Assembly (NCBI RefSeq): GCF_031127905.1
Contig: NZ_JARXIC010000031.1
Coordinates: 1 to 39,061 of the forward strand
Length of the DNA stretch: 39,061 bases
Reading direction: 5' to 3'
Source: Thalassobacterium sedimentorum
GTDB taxonomy: Bacteria > Verrucomicrobiota > Verrucomicrobiia > Opitutales > Coraliomargaritaceae
A program made the translations under genes and the position numbers. Positions 9,341-16,522 of the stretch are shown in pieces (positions within the stretch are counted from its first letter, which is position 1; every line of letters starts with the position of its first letter). The notes under the pieces were generated by a model. The model had not been told where the DNA came from and searched no databases. It saw only the letters and a list, made by a program, of their open reading frames with translations.

Positions 9341-10183
9341 TTATTCGTTGACCAACTCGATACCGTTTTCTGTGATGAGGATGCGGCGCTGCTTATACAG
9401 TCTGCCCAACCCTTGCTTGAAAGCCTTTTTGCTCGTGTCGAAGGTGGCGCGGATGGCTTCGGGAGTGCTCTTGTCGTTGAAAGGCATTGCACCGCCGGCA
9501 GCTTCAAGCTTTTCGAGGATGATCTGACTGACGCCGTCCACTCGGCCGTAGCCGGAGGGATCGCGACGGAGGTCAATTTTACCGTCGTTGTGAACCTTTT
9601 TAATATAGCCAGTGAATTGGTCGCCGGGTTCGAGTTGGTCGGAGGTCTCTTGGTGGTAGAGCAGGCCGCGGTAGCGTTTATCAATGATGGATTTGAAACC
9701 GAGCGGCGAGTCGCCGTAAATCAGCACGTGCACGGCATCGCCGACTTCGTAAGGTGGTTTTTCAGCCGGCAGGTGGTTGTGCAGGCGAGTGGAGGCGACT
9801 ACGCGATTAGTATATTCGTCGACATAGACGGCAACAATGGCACCGTCGCCTTCAGTGAAGTGGGTGTTGCCTTGTTCGCGATAGGGGAGCAGGAGGTCTT
9901 TACTCAAACCCCAGTCGAGAAAGGCACCTGCGGTGGGGTGCACGCTGATCACTTCAAGATAGGCAAACTCGCCAGCTTGAGCGTAGGGCTTTTCCGTGGT
10001 CGCGACCAAGCGATCTTCTGAGTCGTTATAGACGAATACTTCGACTTCGCTGCCGATGCTCATGTCCGGTGTGACGTAGCGTGTGGGCATGAGGATTTTG
10101 TCATGCGGTCCGCCGTCGAGGTAGAGGCCGTGGTCGCTTTTATCGAGCACGGTAAGTGTGTTGTATCTGCCGATGTTTGCCAT
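9341..10183 (-). CDS. cvfB: CvfB/YitL family S1-domain RNA-binding protein
   Basis: 280 aa, close to the 290-300 aa of Staphylococcus CvfB and Bacillus YitL. It has tandem S1-like beta barrels (about 1-60, 65-130 and 140-215; for example [19 protein letters not shown] in the second) and a C-terminal winged-helix part (about 220-280). In staphylococci the protein affects virulence gene expression through RNA; its role here is unknown. It lies 15 bp after the prenyltransferase gene on the same strand and is probably translated from the same mRNA. Confidence 0.88.
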   Translation of the reverse strand: MANIGRYNTLTVLDKSDHGLYLDGGPHDKILMPTRYVTPDMSIGSEVEVFVYNDSEDRLVATTEKPYAQAGEFAYLEVISVHPTAGAFLDWGLSKDLLLPYREQGNTHFTEGDGAIVAVYVDEYTNRVVASTRLHNHLPAEKPPYEVGDAVHVLIYGDSPLGFKSIIDKRYRGLLYHQETSDQLEPGDQFTGYIKKVHNDGKIDLRRDPSGYGRVDGVSQIILEKLEAAGGAMPFNDKSTPEAIRATFDTSKKAFKQGLGRLYKQRRILITENGIELVNE

Positions 10184-10198
10184 TGTATGGAGTGAATG

Positions 10199-11083
10199 CT
10201 AATGAATGCGTGTTTCGAGCTCGCGCACGAGTTCAATCAGGAGCTTGTTTTCGCCGCCGAGTTGTTCGAGTGCGGTGATCGCGGCTTCGGTGTGGCGCTT
10301 GGCTTCCAGGTGTGCGCCTTCGATGCCGTGAAGTGCCACATAAGTGGATTTGTCGGCGGCAGCATCGTTACCGACTGGTTTGCCCATGGTTTCCGGGTCG
10401 GAGGTGGCGTCGAGGATATCGTCGACGATTTGAAATGCGAGTCCCAGGTGGTAGCCGGCCTCTTGCACTAGTTGGATTTGCGTAGGGGATGGCTCGCAGA
10501 AAAAGAGCCCCATCTTGAGCGCGGCGGTGAGCAGGGCGGCAGTCTTGTTTTCGTGAATATAGCGCAGGGTGTCGGCGTCGAGTGGCTTACCTTCGTTATC
10601 GATGTCTTCTTGTTGACCACCTATCAGACGTTCGCTGCCGCTGGCATCGGCCAGTTCGCCAATCAGGCGGGTCGCGAGTGTGGGCTGGTCGCCGTAGGCG
10701 CGGGCAAGTAGTTGAAAGCTGTAGGTGAGCAGCGCATCACCGGCTAATACTGCGGTGGCCTCGTCGAACTGTGCGTGGCAACTCGGGCGTCCGCGGCGTA
10801 GATCGCTGTTATCGATGGAGGGCAGGTCGTCGTGGATCAGGGTGTAGGTGTGCAAGCACTCGATGGCAACGGCCGCGGCGACGGGGTCGGCTTTTGAGTG
10901 GAACAGCTCACTAGCGGCAAAGAGCAGCGCGGGACGGATGCGCTTGCCGCCGGCTTTCATGGAATAGCGCATGGCGGCGTGCAGCTTGGCCGGACGGGCG
11001 TCGGCAGCGGGTAATAGTTGATCGATGCCGCTTTCTACACGTGTACGATACTCATCCAATTTTTCTTTTAATACGGGATTCAC
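10199..11083 (-). CDS. ispA: Short-chain polyprenyl diphosphate synthase (farnesyl/geranylgeranyl type)
   Basis: Condenses isopentenyl diphosphate with allylic diphosphates to give farnesyl or geranylgeranyl diphosphate for undecaprenyl, quinone or carotenoid synthesis. 294 aa. The first aspartate-rich motif is HDDLPSIDNSDLRRGRPSCH, with two residues inserted between the acids as in bacterial IspA enzymes. The second is DDILD, followed by GKPVGNDAAADKSTY. GGKRIRP for substrate binding is also intact. The start is GTG (Met-Asn-Pro-Val). Only 25 bp separate it from the divergent gene at 11109. Chain length (C15 against C20) cannot be decided from sequence. Confidence 0.93.
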   Translation of the reverse strand: MNPVLKEKLDEYRTRVESGIDQLLPAADARPAKLHAAMRYSMKAGGKRIRPALLFAASELFHSKADPVAAAVAIECLHTYTLIHDDLPSIDNSDLRRGRPSCHAQFDEATAVLAGDALLTYSFQLLARAYGDQPTLATRLIGELADASGSERLIGGQQEDIDNEGKPLDADTLRYIHENKTAALLTAALKMGLFFCEPSPTQIQLVQEAGYHLGLAFQIVDDILDATSDPETMGKPVGNDAAADKSTYVALHGIEGAHLEAKRHTEAAITALEQLGGENKLLIELVRELETRIH

Positions 11084-11108
11084 TACGATAGCTTAGAGCA
11101 TACTTTAT

Positions 11109-11744
11109 ATGAAGGAAACGCCAATATTCGAAGAAGTTTGTTATCGCCTGCTTAAATTGCCGAGTTTTTGGAGCAATTTCTTGATTGGCGGTTTGTTGTC
11201 TTTTGTGCCGATCGTGAATCTATTGGCCTTCGGTTATTTGTTCCGGGTGTCGCGCGCGGTGCGTAAGACGGGGGCGCCGCAGATGCCTAATTGGCCTAAT
11301 TGGCCTAGTTTGCAGCATTGGCAGGATTGGCAGGGATTGTTTAAGGATGGCTTACGTTTTGCGGTAGTCTGGTTTGGCTATTGGCTCTTGCCGCTGCTGG
11401 TGGCAGCCTGTGTGTCATGGTTGATGGCATTGATTGGACTGGGTGCTTTGAGCAATGTTCTTCTACTGTCGGTGGTGTTGCTGGCTACAGTTTTATTTAG
11501 TTCCGCGCTGTATCGTTATAATATGCGTAAAGACTTTAAAGATTTACTGGATGTCGCGCTTATTTTGAGAATGAGTTGGATGGAATTGCCGCGCTTGATA
11601 GTGCCCGCCTTGGTTTTTTTAGGCTTACTGGTCTTGTTGCTTCCGTTTTATGGTTTCGCGCTTTTTGGTGGCTTCCTAATGTTCATTACTTATACCAGCT
11701 TGCGTTATCGCCGCTTCGAGCACAATAAATCCTCCACATTTTAA
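11109..11744 (+). CDS. DUF4013-like multi-pass membrane protein
   Basis: 211 aa with about five hydrophobic segments (around 20-45, 90-112, 115-135, 165-187 and 187-197). The order 'FLIGGLLSFVPIVNLLAFGYLFR', then a W-P rich loop, then GLFKDGLRFAVVW resembles the DUF4013 membrane family, whose function is unknown. The loop at about 60-77 contains a run of NWPNWPS and HWQDWQG units from short direct DNA repeats. It is the first of three same-strand genes (gaps of 12 and about 9 bp) that look like one transcription unit. Confidence 0.7.
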   Translation: MKETPIFEEVCYRLLKLPSFWSNFLIGGLLSFVPIVNLLAFGYLFRVSRAVRKTGAPQMPNWPNWPSLQHWQDWQGLFKDGLRFAVVWFGYWLLPLLVAACVSWLMALIGLGALSNVLLLSVVLLATVLFSSALYRYNMRKDFKDLLDVALILRMSWMELPRLIVPALVFLGLLVLLLPFYGFALFGGFLMFITYTSLRYRRFEHNKSSTF

Positions 11745-11756
11745 ATTACCCTAATT

Positions 11757-12464
11757 ATGTCTGCTGCTGCGTCTGAAAAATCACCAAGTGCCTTTGGGCT
11801 TTTCTTTTATGCGCTATTAATGGCTCTACTGGGTGCCTTTCTGGGCTTTGTTTACATGGTGACTTTTCCCGCGCAGGCATTTTCCAGTCAGGCGGAGTAT
11901 GAGGCTTATCAGGTTGAATTAGCTGCGAAAGAGGAGCTGTCGACATTCGCTAAACCAGGGCATGCTTATTATATTGAGGGGCCAGTATTAAGTTCCGTGA
12001 CGTGGGAGCAGAAGCGTGAACAATTAGCGACTGCTGGGGCGCAGAAAGTTGAATTGAGTAGTGGCGAATTGAATGCATGGATGAATCGTATCTTTCGTTC
12101 GGGAATCGCACCCACTGATGAGGATCAATCCGGCATACTTGTGGTGCCAGGAGTGCCGAACTTCGGAATCGTTGATACTGGGGAGGTCTATATTAACCTT
12201 CCAACTTCGATTGCCGCTTTTGGCGCCAGTGAGGATTTTATCGTGTCTATTCGTTGTGCTTTGGCTTCCGATTCCTTACAGATCCGTTCTGTGAGTGTGA
12301 GCAGTGCGCAGGTGCCGCTCCCTGATGTATTGGGGGCGTGGATGGTTGACTTACTTCTACAAGGCTACCGAGCGACGGAAGAATATAAGATTCTGTCCGA
12401 AGCGTTTGAGCGTGCTGAATCGGTGGAAGTCGCGGATGGCTCGATCATCTTCCAATTGCGCTAG
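11757..12464 (+). CDS. Membrane-anchored protein of unknown function
   Basis: 235 aa. Residues about 11-35 form a single N-terminal transmembrane segment (AFGLFFYALLMALLGAFLGF), and the rest should be outside the cytoplasm. The outer part has alternating beta-like segments (GILVVPGVPNFGIVDTGEVYINLP) followed by SLQIRSVSVSSAQVPLPDVLG, which is reminiscent of lipid-binding or BAM/AsmA-like beta sheets but is not assignable by eye. It is sandwiched tightly between the DUF4013-like gene and the next exported protein, so the three probably act together at the membrane. Confidence 0.75.
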   Translation: MSAAASEKSPSAFGLFFYALLMALLGAFLGFVYMVTFPAQAFSSQAEYEAYQVELAAKEELSTFAKPGHAYYIEGPVLSSVTWEQKREQLATAGAQKVELSSGELNAWMNRIFRSGIAPTDEDQSGILVVPGVPNFGIVDTGEVYINLPTSIAAFGASEDFIVSIRCALASDSLQIRSVSVSSAQVPLPDVLGAWMVDLLLQGYRATEEYKILSEAFERAESVEVADGSIIFQLR

Positions 12465-12473
12465 TTGCTGAGT

Positions 12474-13634
12474 ATGTTGCGTGCTTTCGTCATTCGGATA
12501 CTTGTTGCATGGCTGCTGTGCACGAGTCTAGGAGCATCTCTGGCATTGGGAGCTACTGGGCAGAGTGGCTCAGATATACGTACCATGCGTAATAATCACT
12601 TTGAAGTCATCGGCATGGATTTGCGTTCTATATCCTATGTCAATGAATTGAGTGCCTATGCTGTGCAAATTGCTCAGCGCTACTTGGATCGTGAGGGACT
12701 GGCCTTTCCCCGCACAATACTAATTAGTTTGCGACCGGAGGGGAGTGTGGATTTCGAGGGGGATTACCGTATCCAAGTGGCAGAGCGCAGTTCTGTTTTA
12801 TTAGATTTGCGCTGGGAATCTTCGATGACACTGGAAGTGGCTTGTCGGGCGATCACGGAGGCTTTGTTGCTGCAGTATGCGCTCTATAATTATGGTAAGG
12901 AGGCCGCTTTCAATCTACGTACTTGGGCAGTTGCCGCTTTGGCGGGCGAAGTGTATTATGCGCTGCGTCCAGCCCAGTTTGTTGAGTTGTTGCAACGTTC
13001 TCGTGCAAATCCTGACCTGTTGCTGTCTCCACTGCTGGAATCCGCTTTACGCGAGCGTGACTCTTCTATCGAAGAGACGTCTGCATATTGGATCATATCG
13101 GCGATGAAGTCCAGTCGTCTGGAACGACCAGTGATTCGTAGCCTTTTTCAGCAAGCGCTTGCCGGTATTAATATTGAGACTGCTTTAACTGCGGCTGTGC
13201 AGCCCCTTGCACCGACCGCGGAACCCGTGAGTGGACAGGCTTGGTTTTCAGCTCAGTTGGAACAATTGCTGGGGCAGGAGCACGATGTGATTGAAGCTAT
13301 GAATGTATCACGTGATTGGCTCAGTGCTTTAGTGCGCTTGGAGGCACCCCTGGTTTTAGAGTCCGGAGAGGTGACGCTTAATTTGCGGACACTTTGGAAG
13401 TATCGCGCCGAGCCTCAGGTGCAGGAGTTTATTCAGGCCCGTTATGAAATACTGCGATTGCGTATGTCGCGCATTAATCCAGCTTATTTTAATCCGGCTC
13501 GATCGCTGGGAGTGCTTTTTGAGGGGATTTTAAGTGATGCACCGTCCTATAAGTATCTGCATTCGCTCACAATTTACCTTAGTGATTGGGAGGATGCCAA
13601 GGAAATGCAGGAAGAAATCGAACGGCGCTTGTAG
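12474..13634 (+). CDS. Exported protein, possible catalytically dead peptidase-MA-like (gluzincin) protein
   Basis: 386 aa from ATG 12474; a TTG at 12465 directly behind the previous stop is an alternative. Residues 1-27 are a signal peptide (cleavage near ALGA). The mature part opens like a gluzincin (NHFEVIGMDL...YAVQIAQRYLDREGL, then beta strands TILISLRPEG). At 127-134 ITEALLLQ sits where HExxH would be expected, and LRTWAVAALAGE (148-159) resembles the P-x-W-L-x-E-G-x-A helix. The zinc histidines are missing, so proteolysis is not expected. The C-terminal half is helical. This assignment is inference from pattern; no name can be given. It is the last gene of the trio. Confidence 0.7.
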   Translation: MLRAFVIRILVAWLLCTSLGASLALGATGQSGSDIRTMRNNHFEVIGMDLRSISYVNELSAYAVQIAQRYLDREGLAFPRTILISLRPEGSVDFEGDYRIQVAERSSVLLDLRWESSMTLEVACRAITEALLLQYALYNYGKEAAFNLRTWAVAALAGEVYYALRPAQFVELLQRSRANPDLLLSPLLESALRERDSSIEETSAYWIISAMKSSRLERPVIRSLFQQALAGINIETALTAAVQPLAPTAEPVSGQAWFSAQLEQLLGQEHDVIEAMNVSRDWLSALVRLEAPLVLESGEVTLNLRTLWKYRAEPQVQEFIQARYEILRLRMSRINPAYFNPARSLGVLFEGILSDAPSYKYLHSLTIYLSDWEDAKEMQEEIERRL

Positions 13635-13804
13635 TTTGTTCGATTTTTATGTGCATTATTTTATTTCTTAACTTGTTTAATTTGAGCTTCTTATGTTTTT
13701 CGAAGGCTGTTCGACTAAAAAAAATGCGTAGAAATTGAACGCAGCAAGGGGGAGTGCGTCTATTAAAACATATATCTTAGTAGTTTTAAGTTTGTTGTTT
13801 GTTT

Positions 13805-13840
13805 AAGCGCCGTCTCTTGCGAGGGACGGCGCTTTGTTTT
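13805..13840 (+). terminator. Rho-independent terminator
   Basis: The 10-bp stem AAGCGCCGTC / GACGGCGCTT is followed by TGTTTT. It lies in the 263-bp AT-rich gap between 13634 and 13898 and would end the upstream trio. Its position inside the longest open frame of the next gene argues for the downstream start at 13898. Confidence 0.82.
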
Positions 13841-13897
13841 GCACATTGCACATGTGGACTAGACAAAACTGTATCTGCGCTCAATATCGCGTTTTTT

Positions 13898-14764
13898 ATG
13901 AAGATTTACTTAAATGATCAATTAGTCGATGCCGATCAGGCCAAGGTTTCCGTTTTCGATCACGGATTGCTCTACGGAGATGGGATTTTTGAAGGGATTC
14001 GCCTCTATGATGGCTGCGTATTTAAACTCGAGGAACACCTCGAGCGTTTAGAATATTCGGCGAAGGCTATCATGTTGAATATGCCATGGTCGCGTCAGCA
14101 GATATCTGATGCAGTCTGTGAAACCTGCCGCGCGAATGGCTTGCAGAATGGCTATATCCGTTTGGTCGTGACGCGTGGGGTTGGTAGCCTTGGGCTCTCG
14201 ATTAAGAACTGTGATCAGCCTCAGTTAATTATTATTGCAGATACCATTCAGCTTTATCCCAAGGAGTTCTACGAGAATGGCCTGCCTATCATCACAGTGC
14301 CGACTCGCCGTTGTAATCCAGCTGCCTTACCGCCTACAGTTAAATCACTTAATTATTTAAACAACATTTTGGCAAAAATTGAAGCGCAGCACCTGGGCTT
14401 CCAAGAGGCGATTATGTTGAATGATCAAGGCTATGTTGCCGAGTGTACTGGAGATAATGTTTTCATTATCCACAAAGGAGAGTTGATCACTCCGTCGGCC
14501 AGTGCCGGTGCCTTGCGTGGTATCACCCGTGATACCACTCTTGAGATTGCAGAAGAACTCGGGATTCCATGGCGCGAGGCCAATATGACACGTTATGATG
14601 TCTGGGTCGCCGATGAACTCTTTTTGACCGGTACCGCGGCAGAAATCGTGCCCATTGTTGAGGTCGACGCTCGTAAGATCGGCGACGGCAAGCCCGGCCG
14701 AATAACCGCTAAGTTCCTTGAAGCTTTCCGTCGTCGAGTCTGCGTTGAGGGCACGAAGCTTTAG
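13898..14764 (+). CDS. ilvE: Class IV (branched-chain amino acid type) aminotransferase
   Basis: 288 aa, PLP fold type IV. The likely reaction is reversible transamination of leucine, isoleucine and valine with 2-oxoglutarate. The N-terminus MKIYLNDQLV, the FDHGLLYGDGIFEGIR block, catalytic lysine K149 in PTVKSLNYLNNILAK, and GDNVFI...LRGITR are intact. D-amino-acid aminotransferase or aminodeoxychorismate lyase are alternatives within class IV; the VKSLNYLNN motif and overall layout favour the IlvE-like group. The open frame reaches back to a TTG at 13799, but that would translate through the terminator. No other branched-chain pathway gene is adjacent. Confidence 0.88.
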   Translation: MKIYLNDQLVDADQAKVSVFDHGLLYGDGIFEGIRLYDGCVFKLEEHLERLEYSAKAIMLNMPWSRQQISDAVCETCRANGLQNGYIRLVVTRGVGSLGLSIKNCDQPQLIIIADTIQLYPKEFYENGLPIITVPTRRCNPAALPPTVKSLNYLNNILAKIEAQHLGFQEAIMLNDQGYVAECTGDNVFIIHKGELITPSASAGALRGITRDTTLEIAEELGIPWREANMTRYDVWVADELFLTGTAAEIVPIVEVDARKIGDGKPGRITAKFLEAFRRRVCVEGTKL

Positions 14765-14786
14765 ATTGCTGCCGTTTGCACCAGGA

Positions 14787-14803
14787 TTGGCACAATTTCT
14801 GCA
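14787..14803 (+). promoter_or_regulatory. Candidate sigma-54 (-24/-12) promoter of mcsA-mcsB-clpC
   Basis: TTGGCACAATTTCTGCA has GG (14789-14790) and GC (14801-14802) separated by exactly 10 nt, and matches the sigma-54 consensus TTGGCAC-N5-TTGCA except for one base in the -12 block. The predicted start of transcription is about 14813, some 94 nt before mcsA. It lies between ilvE and mcsA. No enhancer-binding protein gene is in the window. Confidence 0.55.
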
Positions 14804-14906
14804 AATTGATGTCAAAATTACGTGAACCCGCCGAATCCTCGGAGTCGCATCGCTAGAAAATACGCTTTAGCTTTGCGATCCCGAGAGGCATCGATATTCT
14901 AACATC

Positions 14907-15416
14907 ATGGCCGAAAATTTGAAGTGTAGTCATTGTAGCAATCCCGCCACCGTCCACCTGACTCAGATCGTCAATAATAAGATTATTAAAGTCGATCTCT
15001 GTGAGTCCTGTGCACAGGCTAAAGGAGTGACCGACCCAGAAGGTTTCTCTTTGGCTGATTTGCTCTCGAAGACCCATCTTACGCCAGAAGGTGGCGAACC
15101 CCAAATCACATGCACTGCCTGTGGTTTGACCACCGCTGACTTCCGGCGCACCGGACGCTTGGGCTGCGCAGCTTGCTATACTAGCTTTATCCCGTTGGTA
15201 CGACCTGTGTTGGAGGATATGCATGCGGGAACAGTGCATAAGGGCAAGGTGCCTGAGGTTGCATACAGCCGGCAAACCAGTGCGGCTCAGTTGCAGGATC
15301 TGGAAGAGGCACTGCAGCGAGCGATATCGGAAGAGGCTTATGAGGATGCAGCTAAATATCGTGACCAAATTCAGGCGATCAAAGAGGCAGTAGATGCGGA
15401 GGCGGTGCAGTCATGA
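14907..15416 (+). CDS. mcsA: McsA-like zinc-finger protein with UVR motif (activator of arginine kinase McsB)
   Basis: 169 aa. It has four CxxC pairs (C7/C10, C32/C35, C69/C72, C87/C90), which give two treble-clef-like zinc sites, and a C-terminal UvrB/UvrC-type coiled-coil motif (about 130-165, LQDLEEALQRAISEEAYEDA). This is the McsA layout. In Bacillus, McsA binds and activates the kinase McsB and is part of the ClpC adaptor system. The stop overlaps the mcsB start (ATGA), so translation is coupled. The family annotation often reads only 'UvrB/UvrC motif-containing protein'. Confidence 0.92.
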   Translation: MAENLKCSHCSNPATVHLTQIVNNKIIKVDLCESCAQAKGVTDPEGFSLADLLSKTHLTPEGGEPQITCTACGLTTADFRRTGRLGCAACYTSFIPLVRPVLEDMHAGTVHKGKVPEVAYSRQTSAAQLQDLEEALQRAISEEAYEDAAKYRDQIQAIKEAVDAEAVQS

Positions 15417-16501
15417 TTGAATCTTTAATCAAAGCTGATAACGCCGAACTGACTCAAGGCACCAAGAAGGGCTCACCTGTGGTGCTGAGCACGCGTGTGC
15501 GACTTGCACGAAATTTAGTGGGCACACCGTTCCCTGAGCGTGCCAATTCGGCACAGAGGAGTGACGTAATGACCAGGTGCGCCGAGCAGATTGCGGATCT
15601 GACTCAAATGAAGCATGGCGCTTTCTTTGATATTGCGGAACTGACTGACTTGGAAAAACAGGTCTTGGTGGAGCGTCATCTAATCAGTCGCGAACTCTGT
15701 GAATCGAAGTCTGGCTCCGGCGTTTTTATTAACAAAGATCAAACATGTTCAGTGATGATCAATGAGGAGGATCATCTGCGGATTCAGTTTTTGAAGACCG
15801 GCTTCAGTCTTCGTTCAGTTTGGAAGCAGATTGATCGTTTTGACTCAGGTTTAGAAACGGGTCTGGATGTCGCGTTTTCTCCCGAGTTTGGTTATCTAAC
15901 AGCCTGTCCGACCAACTTGGGAACTGCTTTACGAGCCTCAGTTATGATGCATTTGCCGGGACTGGTTATCTCTGAGCATATGGATAAGGTGATTCGCGCG
16001 GTGAACCAGCTCGGTATTACGGTTCGCGGCTTATTTGGCGAAGGTTCGGATGCGACGGGCCACGTTTTTCAAATCTCCAATCAGCAAACATTAGGCGAGA
16101 GTGAAGGGGAGATTATGTCGCGCCTAGGCAGTGTCTTTAAGACGATTATCGATCACGAAATTAATGCCCGCTTTAAGTATTTAGAAGAGAACAGTGCTCG
16201 CCTGTTGGATCAGATCGGTCGTGGTTTTGGTATTCTACAGAATGCCCATGTGCTCAATTCAAATGAGGCGATGAATTTGCTTTCTTTGATGCGCTTGGCT
16301 GTGGATTTTGAGATGCTTCCTGAAGCAAATCGTTCCGACATCGATCGTCTCTTTATTGAGTGTCAGCCAGGCCACATTCAATATGCTGCAGGGGAGGGCA
16401 TTGAACCAGATGCCCGTGACCTTTGCCGCGCTGACACACTCCGGGAAGAATTTGCCCGTTTACCTGCACTCGATTTTGACAAGGTCAAGAACCTAGGTTA
16501 G
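15413..16501 (+). CDS. mcsB: Protein-arginine kinase McsB
   Basis: 362 aa guanidino-kinase-family enzyme that phosphorylates arginines on damaged proteins so that ClpC-ClpP degrades them. Seen are VLSTRVRLARN (24-34, nucleotide-binding arginines), NEEDHLRIQ (117-125, catalytic acids), CPTNLGT (165-171, the conserved kinase cysteine segment), and RDLCRA (335-340), which matches the RDxxRA phospho-arginine allosteric motif of bacterial McsB. It overlaps mcsA by 4 nt and is 21 nt ahead of clpC. All parts needed for activity appear present. Confidence 0.96.
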   Translation: MIESLIKADNAELTQGTKKGSPVVLSTRVRLARNLVGTPFPERANSAQRSDVMTRCAEQIADLTQMKHGAFFDIAELTDLEKQVLVERHLISRELCESKSGSGVFINKDQTCSVMINEEDHLRIQFLKTGFSLRSVWKQIDRFDSGLETGLDVAFSPEFGYLTACPTNLGTALRASVMMHLPGLVISEHMDKVIRAVNQLGITVRGLFGEGSDATGHVFQISNQQTLGESEGEIMSRLGSVFKTIIDHEINARFKYLEENSARLLDQIGRGFGILQNAHVLNSNEAMNLLSLMRLAVDFEMLPEANRSDIDRLFIECQPGHIQYAAGEGIEPDARDLCRADTLREEFARLPALDFDKVKNLG

Positions 16502-16522
16502 TTATATTCACACGACGCTTTT

